Origin: Psychrobacter coccoides
GTDB taxonomy: Bacteria > Pseudomonadota > Gammaproteobacteria > Pseudomonadales > Moraxellaceae
Assembly (NCBI RefSeq): GCF_017498085.1
Contig: NZ_JAGBKM010000017.1
Coordinates: 1 to 64,000, forward strand
Direction of reading: 5' to 3'
DNA length: 64,000 nt
Position numbers and translations under genes: made by a program. Shown here one piece after another: positions 17,281 through 24,655 of this stretch (position 1 is its first letter; every line of letters starts with the position of its first letter). The notes under the pieces were generated by a model. It was not told the origin of the DNA. It saw only the letters and a list, made by a program, of their open reading frames with translations, and searched no databases.

Positions 17281-19656
17281 ATGACTAGTAAAATCAAAAA
17301 TAAAGCGCCTGCATCACCGCGTGAGACAATCATCATAATGCAGCCAGATGCAGGATTGCGTGCATCTGCAGGACGGTTTGAAACAAAGACAGCCGAGTCA
17401 GTGTCGGATCTAAAAAAAGTTTTAAAAAAATACAAAGCTAATATGACTCCTATATTCGGCAGTACTGAAGAACGAATCGAACGAGAGATGATGTCAGAAT
17501 CTGCCGAGGGCAATGCAGATATACCCATGCCAGATTTAAATCGGTTTTACAAACTTGAAGTGGACGATGAACAAGCTGAAGAGGCAGCTGAGGCAATGGC
17601 TGGTCTTAGTCAAGTTGAAGCAGCATTTGTCAAACCTGGAGCTGAGCCTCCTGTGATGCTAGATGATCTTGATGCGACACCAATGCAGAATGAACCCACT
17701 GCGCCTGCAACACCAGACTTTGTATCACGCCAAAGTTATCTAGATCCCAGTCCTGTGGGTATAGATGCTCGCTGGGCAAATGCACGAGCCGGTGGGCGTG
17801 GTCAAAACGTTCGCATCATTGATATCGAAGGGGCGTGGCGCTTTTCCCACGAAGACCTGCGACAAATGCAAGGTGGTGTCGTTGGAGGAACTCAATCAAC
17901 AAACATTGGCTGGCGTAACCATGGTACAGCGGTACTCGGCGTATACTCGGGCGATCACAATCGTTTCGGAATATCAGGAATTTGTGATCAAGCCATGGCA
18001 TCCGCAGTATCAATTTTTGGAGGTATGGGTTCTGCAGCAGCCATTCGTAGTGCAACTTCAAGGTTACGGAGTGGTGACATACTCTTAATAGAGTTACATC
18101 GTCCAGGGCCAAGACATAACTTTCAGTCACGAGCTGATCAAAAAGGATACATTGCTATTGAGTGGTGGGAGGACGACTACGCTGCCATTCTAGCAGCAAC
18201 TCGGCGCGGAATTATTGTAGTTGAGGCTGCTGGTAATGGGGCTGAAGATCTTGATGACAACATTTATCAAGTACGTCCAAGCTCCTTCCCTAGTAGCTGG
18301 AGTAATCCTTTCCGTCGCTCTAACCGCGATTCTGGCGCAATCATTGTTGGTGCAGGTGCGCCGCCACCCGGAACTCATGGACGTGATCATGGGCCTGATA
18401 GATCGCGTTTGGGTTTTTCGAACTATGGGGAGCTAGTCGATGCACAAGGCTGGGGCCGAGAGGTAACAACTTGTGGTTACGGTGATTTGCAAGGTGGCAC
18501 AGATGAAGACATCTGGTACACGGATAAATTTTCGGGAACCTCATCCGCATCACCTATCGTAGTTGGTGCTATCGCATCATTACAGGGTATGGCGCGCGCA
18601 CGTGGATCTGCAGTGTTGAGCCCAGCTAAGGTGCGTCAATGCCTAAGATCAACAGGCGCTGAGCAAACAGATGCTTCTGGTCGTCCACGCACTCAACGTA
18701 TCGGTACTAGGCCTGACTTAAAGGAACTATATCAATGTGCTTTTAAAACATCAAAAGAGTTTAAAGAAAAAGAGCGTCTTAAAGAGCAAGTTAAAGAGTT
18801 TAAAGAAAAAGAGCGCCTCAAAGAGCGGATTAAAGATATAAAAGAAAAAGAGCGCCTCAAAGAGCGGATTAAAGATGTAAAAGAAAAAGAGCGTCTCAAA
18901 GAGCGGATTAAAGATATAAAAGAAAAAGAGCGTCTCAAAGAGCGGATTAAAGATATAAAAGAAAAAGAGCGTCTCAAAGAGCGGATTAAAGAGCGTAAAG
19001 AGTTTGAACGATTTGATAACAAACAAATAGAAAGGCTGCATGATACTAGATTAATGTCTCAAGATAATAATTTAGATTTTCAACCTGACTTAACAGCTGA
19101 AGAATTACAGCTGACTCAAGAGATGCTTTCAGAAGAGCTAAAGTATTTTGAAGATAGAGAGCGAAAAGAGATAAAAAACTTTAAGCATAAGGAGCGTCTC
19201 AAAGAGCTCATTAAGGATAAAGATAAAGAAATTAAAGAAAAGGATAAAGAGCGTCTTAAGGAGCTTATAAAAGACAAGGAGAAAGAAAAAGAACGTAAAG
19301 AGATTAAAGAAAAAGAACGTAAAGAAATTAAAGAAAAGGAGTTCAAAGAGGTTAAAGAAAAAGAGAAGGATTTTAAAGAGATTAAAGAAAAAGATAAAGA
19401 GTTTGAAGGGTTTGATAATGATCAGCTTGAACTGCGTCACAATGCTCAGCCTTACCAAACTGAGGATATAGGAGATCGTTTAGGATCATTGGAGATGATG
19501 GTCGGTGAGCTCACTCATTTTATCACCACTGAGTTGCGTCCCGACTTGGTGCAAGGAGCACAAGATTATGCAGAGCATCGGAATGAATACGATCCTGAGA
19601 AAGCAGCTCAGATAGCGAAAGATGAGAAGGACTTCAAAGATACGGAAACTTTCTAA
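17281..19656 (+). CDS. Cytosolic S8 subtilase with Lys/Glu repeat tail
   Basis: A 791-residue subtilisin-like serine protease without a signal peptide. The catalytic triad is visible: Asp181 (RIIDIEGAW), His214 (NHGTAVLGVYSG) and Ser421 (GTSSASPIV). Before it lies a ~120-residue N-terminal region with a prodomain-like segment. After residue ~490 comes a ~300-residue charged tail. It has six 13-residue repeats (KEKERLKERIKDI), a linker, a second Lys/Glu-rich block, and a C-terminal segment (LEMMVGELTHFITTELRPDL) that looks conserved. The tail should form a long single helix or coiled coil. ATG 17281 is chosen for AAAGGAG upstream. It is followed by two ATP-grasp-type genes in the same direction. 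Its substrate is unknown. Confidence 0.85.
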   Translation: MTSKIKNKAPASPRETIIIMQPDAGLRASAGRFETKTAESVSDLKKVLKKYKANMTPIFGSTEERIEREMMSESAEGNADIPMPDLNRFYKLEVDDEQAEEAAEAMAGLSQVEAAFVKPGAEPPVMLDDLDATPMQNEPTAPATPDFVSRQSYLDPSPVGIDARWANARAGGRGQNVRIIDIEGAWRFSHEDLRQMQGGVVGGTQSTNIGWRNHGTAVLGVYSGDHNRFGISGICDQAMASAVSIFGGMGSAAAIRSATSRLRSGDILLIELHRPGPRHNFQSRADQKGYIAIEWWEDDYAAILAATRRGIIVVEAAGNGAEDLDDNIYQVRPSSFPSSWSNPFRRSNRDSGAIIVGAGAPPPGTHGRDHGPDRSRLGFSNYGELVDAQGWGREVTTCGYGDLQGGTDEDIWYTDKFSGTSSASPIVVGAIASLQGMARARGSAVLSPAKVRQCLRSTGAEQTDASGRPRTQRIGTRPDLKELYQCAFKTSKEFKEKERLKEQVKEFKEKERLKERIKDIKEKERLKERIKDVKEKERLKERIKDIKEKERLKERIKDIKEKERLKERIKERKEFERFDNKQIERLHDTRLMSQDNNLDFQPDLTAEELQLTQEMLSEELKYFEDRERKEIKNFKHKERLKELIKDKDKEIKEKDKERLKELIKDKEKEKERKEIKEKERKEIKEKEFKEVKEKEKDFKEIKEKDKEFEGFDNDQLELRHNAQPYQTEDIGDRLGSLEMMVGELTHFITTELRPDLVQGAQDYAEHRNEYDPEKAAQIAKDEKDFKDTETF
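18763..18996 (+). repeat. Six 39-bp in-frame tandem repeats
   Basis: Six consecutive 39-base units (starts at 18763, 18802, 18841, 18880, 18919, 18958), each coding 13 residues of the KEKERLKERIKDI type. The first is the most diverged; the middle four are nearly identical. The near-identity at DNA level indicates recent expansion. A less regular Lys/Glu block follows at about 19140-19400. Confidence 0.92.
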
Positions 19657-19681
19657 TCTGAAAACGTTCAGTTTCTAGTGT

Positions 19682-19713
19682 GGCTCTGTCATATCAACAA
19701 TTATGGCAGAGTC
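19682..19713 (+). other. Intercistronic hairpin
   Basis: GGCTCTGTCAT (19682-19692) pairs with ATGGCAGAGTC (19703-19713), with G-U pairs. It lies between the subtilase stop and the next start. It may attenuate or stabilise the transcript; there is no clean T-run. Confidence 0.5.
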
Positions 19714-19738
19714 ATTTTATATAAAGGAAGCCATCGAT

Positions 19739-20458
19739 ATGATTATATTCTTATGCTCACCCAGCGATATATCGGCACCTTGTTTCTTAGCTACGCTACG
19801 TCATCAATATGGTATAAAAGCCAAAATCATCACTCCGCAGGAACTGGTCTATGCACCTGCAATGGAACACTGCTTAGATGGACATCATGTCACCAGTAGC
19901 GTGACTACAAGTACGCATGGCACTTTAGATGATACCTCGATGACTGCTGTAGTTAACCGATTGGATTGGCTACCAGATGCTCATTTGACTACAGTTAATA
20001 CCACAGACCGAAGCTACATTCAGCAGGAGTTACAGGCCATTTGGTCCAGTTGGATTAGTGCTTTACCCTGTCTGGTTATCAATAGGCCAACCGCTACTTC
20101 TATGTCTGGACCGACATTTCACCATGCCATTTGGCAGCATTATGCTGCGCTTACAGGTCTGCCAACGGCACCTATGATCTATGATTCTGCACAGCCTGAA
20201 CCTACTCCTATTTTACCAGTACATTCAATTATTGTTTGTCAAGATCGATGTCATAGTACGTCATCGTTATCTCAACTATATGAATCCTGCCGTAATCTGG
20301 CTGACTATACGGGGTTTGATATGCTAGAGATATTCTTTGGAGAGGGGCCTGACGGAAAGGTTGTGTTTTCTCATGCGTCGTCGACGCCATATCTGAACCA
20401 TACCGTTAGCAGTTTAACCTCTCAGATGGCACAAATGCTCCAAGGAGGCACATTATGA
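19739..20458 (+). CDS. ATP-grasp partner protein (pre-ATP-grasp-like)
   Basis: A 239-residue protein; ATG 19739 is chosen because AAGGAAG lies 8 bases upstream. The N-terminus (MIIFLCSPSDISAPCFLATL) is a Rossmann-like start similar to pre-ATP-grasp domains, and VVNRLDWLPDAHL and CLVINRPTATSMSGP resemble the segment that precedes an ATP-grasp core. The catalytic ATP-grasp half (Lys, Glu and Asn-x-Asn metal site) is missing: only EIFFGEGPDGKVVFSH hints at it. It overlaps the following ATP-grasp gene by four bases (ATGA), so the two are translationally coupled and probably form a heteromer. Confidence 0.6.
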   Translation: MIIFLCSPSDISAPCFLATLRHQYGIKAKIITPQELVYAPAMEHCLDGHHVTSSVTTSTHGTLDDTSMTAVVNRLDWLPDAHLTTVNTTDRSYIQQELQAIWSSWISALPCLVINRPTATSMSGPTFHHAIWQHYAALTGLPTAPMIYDSAQPEPTPILPVHSIIVCQDRCHSTSSLSQLYESCRNLADYTGFDMLEIFFGEGPDGKVVFSHASSTPYLNHTVSSLTSQMAQMLQGGTL

Positions 20459-21399
20459 TTTTATTAGCTGGATTACCAGACGAGCCACCTATTGCACGCG
20501 TTGCTACAGCATTAGAAGACTTAGGTATTGACTATCGCATGATAGATCAACGTCAGTACGCAGATCTGCAAATCTCCTTTGATCCAGCAGGTTTTCAGGG
20601 CGTATTACAAGGGCATTTATATTGTAAAGGAGAGCAAGACATTACGCTTGAAGATGTTACAGCAATATATTATCGCCTGCACTCTGAAGAAAGCTTTCCT
20701 GACTTGTGTAAACTAAAACAAGAAGATCTAATGCGGGTTCGGTTTAGGCGGTTTGTAACCTTGTTCACAGTATTTGCCGATATATGCTCTGGTCGTGTGT
20801 TAAACCGAACGCCAGGAATGGGTACTAATAATTCTAAACCATTTCAAGCGCAAATTATCAAACGCTGTGGCTTTGACATTCCACGTACATTAATTACCAA
20901 TGTACCCGATCGTGCCCGTAAGTTTGTGATAGAAGCTGAAGAACGTAAGCAAGAAGTTATTTTTAAATCTGTCAGTTCGGTGCGTTCAATTGTACGTACT
21001 ATGACGGCGAAAGATTTAACGCGTTTAGATCAGTTGCGAATATGTCCAGTACAGTTTCAAGAACGTGTTGAAGGTTATGATGTGCGGGTTCATGTAGTAG
21101 GAGAGAAAATATTTGCTACGAGGATCAACACGACAGGAGTTGACTACCGTTATGCAAATCGCGAGAAAGACGGCTCGACCGTTCTAGAGCCTTTTGAGTT
21201 ACCAACACACATCGCTGCACAAGCGATCAAATTATCTCAAATATTAGAGCTGCCACTTGCTGGGATTGATTTACGTCGAACTCCTAATGGCAACTGGGTA
21301 TGTTTTGAGGTTAATCCTAGTCCTGCTTACTCATATTATGAAGCTAATACAGGTCAACCCATTTCGATTGCGATAGCACAGTATCTGGCTGATGTATAA
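20455..21399 (+). CDS. RimK/MvdD-type ATP-grasp ligase
   Basis: A 314-residue ATP-grasp enzyme; such enzymes join a carboxylate to an amine or hydroxyl using ATP. Visible are the N-terminal pre-ATP-grasp domain (LLAGLPDEPPIARVATALED), NRTPGMGTNNSKPFQAQI, the ATP-binding Lys (EVIFKSVSSVRS), FQERVEGYDVRVHVVGEKIFATR, and the metal site CFEVNPSPAYSYYE. The layout is closest to ligases that modify peptides (RimK, MvdD-like maturases). AAGGAGG before the ATG is strong. Being in an operon with a protease whose tail is rich in Lys and Glu suggests a protein or peptide substrate nearby; this is an inference. Confidence 0.8.
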   Translation: MILLAGLPDEPPIARVATALEDLGIDYRMIDQRQYADLQISFDPAGFQGVLQGHLYCKGEQDITLEDVTAIYYRLHSEESFPDLCKLKQEDLMRVRFRRFVTLFTVFADICSGRVLNRTPGMGTNNSKPFQAQIIKRCGFDIPRTLITNVPDRARKFVIEAEERKQEVIFKSVSSVRSIVRTMTAKDLTRLDQLRICPVQFQERVEGYDVRVHVVGEKIFATRINTTGVDYRYANREKDGSTVLEPFELPTHIAAQAIKLSQILELPLAGIDLRRTPNGNWVCFEVNPSPAYSYYEANTGQPISIAIAQYLADV

Positions 21400-21436
21400 C
21401 ATTATATACGATTAGTGTGACGCTGTTTTTTGCTTG

Positions 21437-21584
21437 TACAGTCAAATAAAAATAAGACTGTCATATAAGTTATATACGCTACTGATATAAGTTTTCTTTG
21501 CTTGCTGTATTCACAGAGGCTGTAAAAGCTGTACTCTTTTTATTTAGGACTCACTATAACACTTTTAAAGTGAATCGACTATAT
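21437..21584. repeat. MITE-like noncoding repeat, copy 2
   Basis: About 148 bp related to 3254-3394. Shared landmarks are TAAGACTGTCATATAAGTT, CGCTACTGATATAAGTTT, TTGCTTGCTG, TCACAGAGGCTG, TTTTTA and the right end GAATCGACTATAT. The internal right arm is diverged. It ends 13 bases before the 97-bp regulatory block. Confidence 0.6.
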
Positions 21585-21597
21585 ATATAAATAAAGC

Positions 21598-21694
21598 AAA
21601 CATATGTTTATTGCATCTATGTTTTTAGTTATAGCACATTATCATCAATTTGGCTTGCGATGTATTTAGTAGATGGTCTATGTTGGTATTATAG
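21598..21694 (+). promoter_or_regulatory. 97-bp duplicated upstream sequence, copy B
   Basis: Ungapped partner of 16736-16832 at about 89% identity. It begins with a perfect 12-base palindrome AAACATATGTTT. It lies 325 bases before the trypsin-like gene, further than copy A lies from its gene, so a long leader or intervening insertion is implied. Confidence 0.6.
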
Positions 21695-22019
21695 AAAAAT
21701 TATTTAAAAATAAAGATATGAGCCAGATAAATATTTTGATAAAAAAATAGTTTTTTTATATAAGAGTAATGTATTCCAACTACTATCCAAGAGGATGGTT
21801 ATTGTGATAATTGGTTGCCGCATACGTTATAAGTATATGGTATAAACTCATACTTACTATCTTTTATTAAATACGAATTTAATGATTGGACTGTAAAAAT
21901 AATTTGTTTTGATTTGGTTTATTTTTATCAAAAATATACTAATTTTTTATTAGTAATCAAATTTATGACTACATGCTATCTTTTTTATTTGTATTGAAAT
22001 AAAAAAGTGGAGAATAGGA

Positions 22020-23210
22020 ATGAATAACATTAATGACAACAACACTAATGCACCTGCTGAAGATCCAAACGTAGGTAATAACAACATGTCAAACGAGAGT
22101 TCAAACTCTTCATTGAGTGTGGATGATCCAGACACAACCAATGAAAACTTCGACATCTCAGATTCAGAACTAGAACAAGAAGAGGCATACTCTGAAGCAG
22201 GTGTATCTAGCGATTTGCTGGCAATCCGAGATGCAGTTGAAGAAACGTTGTCTGCTGCTACAGGAGAATTTGCGTCAATGTCAGACGTACCATCCACTCA
22301 AGGCATCGTCGGTGTCGGGATTGGTTTGTCAGATCCAGAAAGTATTGGATTAGGCGTTGGTAATCCAGGTGAGCCAACTTTGACTCTTTTTACTGAAAGT
22401 GTACTTTCAGAAGAAGCACTCACAAGCCAAATTGCTCAGATTGCTGGAGCGCAAGCACTTTCTAGTATCCCAATAGAGCAAGTCGTAGTTGGTACAGTCG
22501 ACGCTTATTCACACCGCGGCCGACATCGTCCCGCACCTGGTGGAGTTTCAGTAGGTCATACTAAGGTGACAGCTGGAACACTTGGCAGCCGTGCCATTGG
22601 ACGGACAGCACCTTGGAATAATCGACATCTGGTCCTTAGTAATAACCATGTATTGGCAAACTCGAACGATGCACGTGTTAATGATAGCATCATTCAGCCA
22701 GGTAGAGTTGATGGTGGCAAACATTCGAGAGATCAAATCGCGGTTTTAGGACGGTGGGTTCCAATTCACTTCGGCGGTAAAGCAAACTATGTAGATGCTG
22801 CTTTCGGATGGGCATGGCACCAGCGCATTCGTGGCGAACAGTACTATCAATCAGCTGGTAGAGCGAATTATTATAAGACAGGAACAAAACCACTCACAGC
22901 AAAGGTTGGTATGCTAGTTGGTAAGAGCGGCCGTACTACTGGTCTTACTATGGGACGGGTAACGCACATTGGCGTATCAGTAAACGTCAATTACGGGAAT
23001 GGTCGCATTGCATTATTCCGCAATCAAATAGCAATCCGGTCGGTGATTTCGGGTACGTTCTCTGCAGGTGGCGACTCCGGCTCACTAATTTGGAACTGGA
23101 GTCAAGGCTTGCGACCAGTCGGTTTGCTTTTTGCAGGTGGTGGTGGCACTACCTTTGCAAACCCAATTGGCAGAGTGCTTGCAGCTCTTAACATCCGTTT
23201 GCTACCTTGA
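22020..23210 (+). CDS. Cytosolic trypsin-like serine protease with N-terminal prodomain
   Basis: A 396-residue protein without a signal peptide. Residues 1-60 are Asn/Ser/Glu-rich and probably disordered. Residues ~63-165 form a domain of the type found before chymotrypsin-fold bacterial proteases (GIVGVGIGL ... IPIEQVVVGTVDAY). The protease domain has His210 (LSNNHVLANS), Asp259 (NYVDAAFGWA) and Ser353 (SAGGDSGSLIW), an intact triad. GGAGAATAGG precedes the start. The following small gene encodes a stand-alone copy of the N-terminal domain type. Shared upstream sequence with the subtilase unit suggests co-regulation. The target is unknown. Confidence 0.82.
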   Translation: MNNINDNNTNAPAEDPNVGNNNMSNESSNSSLSVDDPDTTNENFDISDSELEQEEAYSEAGVSSDLLAIRDAVEETLSAATGEFASMSDVPSTQGIVGVGIGLSDPESIGLGVGNPGEPTLTLFTESVLSEEALTSQIAQIAGAQALSSIPIEQVVVGTVDAYSHRGRHRPAPGGVSVGHTKVTAGTLGSRAIGRTAPWNNRHLVLSNNHVLANSNDARVNDSIIQPGRVDGGKHSRDQIAVLGRWVPIHFGGKANYVDAAFGWAWHQRIRGEQYYQSAGRANYYKTGTKPLTAKVGMLVGKSGRTTGLTMGRVTHIGVSVNVNYGNGRIALFRNQIAIRSVISGTFSAGGDSGSLIWNWSQGLRPVGLLFAGGGGTTFANPIGRVLAALNIRLLP

Positions 23211-23296
23211 ACTCTGTTATAATTATGACGTTGGCTGTCACTCTCGTAGTGGCAGCTAGCTGTGCGTATCTAAACCCAACGAGTCAAGGAACCGCC

Positions 23297-23593
23297 ATGA
23301 GTGATACTAAGAACACACAGCCTGACTTTTCAGGTTCTGGCCCTGTTGAGTATAACCCAGCTCCCGAACAGTCAGATAGCGCGCTTGCACCAATACTTGC
23401 GCGTGAAGAAGGCAGAATACTGGCTATTGAAGGCGTGACGTCTATAGGTATAGGTGTTGCTCCTGCTGGCAATGAAGTGTTTAAAGTAGGTGTGATAGAT
23501 GCTAGTGTTGCGTCACGAGTACCTAGTGAGATAGAAGGCGTGCAGGTAGTTATTACTATCACGGGACCAGTAAGAGCGCTACCACTACGTTAA
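23297..23593 (+). CDS. Small stand-alone trypsin-prodomain-like protein
   Basis: A 98-residue soluble protein starting at ATG 23297, which has AAGGA five bases upstream. The frame stays open to a TTG at 23207, and an ATG at 23225 would give a hydrophobic lead, but neither has a good ribosome-binding site. The core (IEGVTSIGIGVAP, IEGVQVVITITGPVRALP) matches the pattern of the N-terminal domain of the neighbouring trypsin-like protease (V-x-GVGIG ... IPIEQVVVGTV). It looks like a separate prodomain, perhaps an inhibitor or chaperone in trans. No catalytic motif is present. Confidence 0.6.
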   Translation: MSDTKNTQPDFSGSGPVEYNPAPEQSDSALAPILAREEGRILAIEGVTSIGIGVAPAGNEVFKVGVIDASVASRVPSEIEGVQVVITITGPVRALPLR

Positions 23594-23623
23594 TTTGAGT
23601 TTACTTTAAATTTTTGATAAATA

Positions 23624-23660
23624 AAAAATACCGCTGACTGTAAATAGTTAGCGGTATTTT
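23624..23660 (+). terminator. Intrinsic terminator of the trypsin unit
   Basis: AAAATACCGCTGACT pairs with AGTTAGCGGTATTTT (one G-U) around a six-base loop, followed by T-rich sequence. The A-run on the other side makes it potentially bidirectional. Confidence 0.8.
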
Positions 23661-23681
23661 AATATGATGTTATGAATGAAC

Positions 23682-23827
23682 TATAGTCAGTTTAAAACAA
23701 AACTGTCATAAGTTAAAAGTGCTACTGGTATAAATTCCTCTTGCGTGCTGCGTTCCCAAAGGCGGCGCAACTGTATTTTAAAAGAGCGCATCCCAGTAAC
23801 GCTGTAACGCTGTTAAATTAAATCACT
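23682..23827. repeat. MITE-like noncoding repeat, copy 3
   Basis: About 146 bp related to 3254-3394. It has TATAGTCAGTT at the left, GCTACTGGTATAAATT, TTGCGTGCTGCGTT, GGCGGCGCAA and CCAGTAACGC, with a degraded right end AAATCACT. It abuts and slightly overlaps the 3' end of the YgjP-type gene, so it may supply that gene's stop codon and 3' hairpin. Confidence 0.65.
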
Positions 23828-24653
23828 CATTCAAATAAAACTCAGCCATGCTATCTAGCTCGGTTTTGACCGCTTTCCAATGCGGCATAACCAGCGTCAG
23901 CAGTCGCCAAAACCGCTCACTATGGTTGTGCTCTTTGATATGACACAGCTCATGCAGTATCACATAGTCGATACACTCTTTGGGGGCTTTCACCAAGTGC
24001 GGGTTGAGTACTAAATTGCCTTGAGCTGAGCAGCTGCCCCATTGCTTTTTCATGGATAATATCTTAAAAGTGGGTGAGTTATGCACCCAATTAGCTTGGG
24101 GCAATACGGCAGCAAGGCGCTCTGCAAATACCATTCTAGCTTTAGCTTGATACCAAGCATCTAACAGTGCCTTAACTTTAGCAGCTCGGTCGCTTCCGTC
24201 ACTGGCATTACTGTCATCATGAGTTAAGGTAACCGTGAGCTTGCCACGAATCAGCTTCACATTAGCAGCTTGCTCAGGGTCTACAATTACTTTGAGCACG
24301 TATCTGCGACCCAAATAAAACTGAGGCTCACCACTGACATAGCGTTTTGGCAGCACATCAGTTTTTTGCTTGGCAAAGTCTTGCAGGTGCTGCCATATCC
24401 AGCGCACCCGTTTTTGCACTGATTGATGTATAAACTCATCTGTCACCTGCATCGGTACGCTGACCACCACCCGCTGATCAGGATGCACCTTAATACGTAG
24501 CTTACGAGCTTTGTCCTTACGTATCACCTCATAACTGATTTTGTCCTGTCCATAGTACAAATGGTGTAGTAGGCCGTCAGCTTTGGTGGGCTTGCTATCT
24601 TCGATAGGCTTCTTGTCATTGTTTGCTGTAGTGTGCTCTAAGCGACTTGCCAT
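23823..24653 (-). CDS. YgjP-type (DUF45/M48-like) metallopeptidase
   Basis: A 276-residue protein with the zinc-peptidase helix motif HELCH (YVILHELCHIKEHNHSERFW) and the typical preceding block MKKQWGSCSAQGNLVLNP of the YgjP/DUF45 family. N-terminal ~35 residues are a polar extension. This family very often accompanies type I restriction hsdR genes; its role is unproven. Its start lies 2 bases after the hsdR stop, with GAGG upstream inside hsdR, so it is the last gene of the RM operon. Its stop is within a MITE-like repeat. Confidence 0.85.
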   Translation of the reverse strand: MASRLEHTTANNDKKPIEDSKPTKADGLLHHLYYGQDKISYEVIRKDKARKLRIKVHPDQRVVVSVPMQVTDEFIHQSVQKRVRWIWQHLQDFAKQKTDVLPKRYVSGEPQFYLGRRYVLKVIVDPEQAANVKLIRGKLTVTLTHDDSNASDGSDRAAKVKALLDAWYQAKARMVFAERLAAVLPQANWVHNSPTFKILSMKKQWGSCSAQGNLVLNPHLVKAPKECIDYVILHELCHIKEHNHSERFWRLLTLVMPHWKAVKTELDSMAEFYLNE

Positions 24654-24655
24654 GA

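Larger units (their letters stand above)
21400..22019. other. 620-bp AT-rich intergenic region
   Basis: No gene seen. Contents in order: a MITE-like repeat (21437-21584), the second copy of the 97-bp conserved upstream block (21598-21694), and a very AT-rich leader to the trypsin-like gene. That gene's ribosome-binding site is GGAGAATAGG just before ATG 22020. Confidence 0.6.

Noticed and set aside
18763..18996. Possible CRISPR-like array because of regular 39-bp repeats
   Set aside because: Units are directly adjacent with no spacers, are in frame and code for a 13-residue repeat.
18732..19458. Long minus-strand frames (Leu/Ser/Arg- and Phe/Leu-rich) opposite the subtilase tail
   Set aside because: They are antisense products of the Lys/Glu codon repeats; the plus strand has the protease domain, good start and repeat logic.
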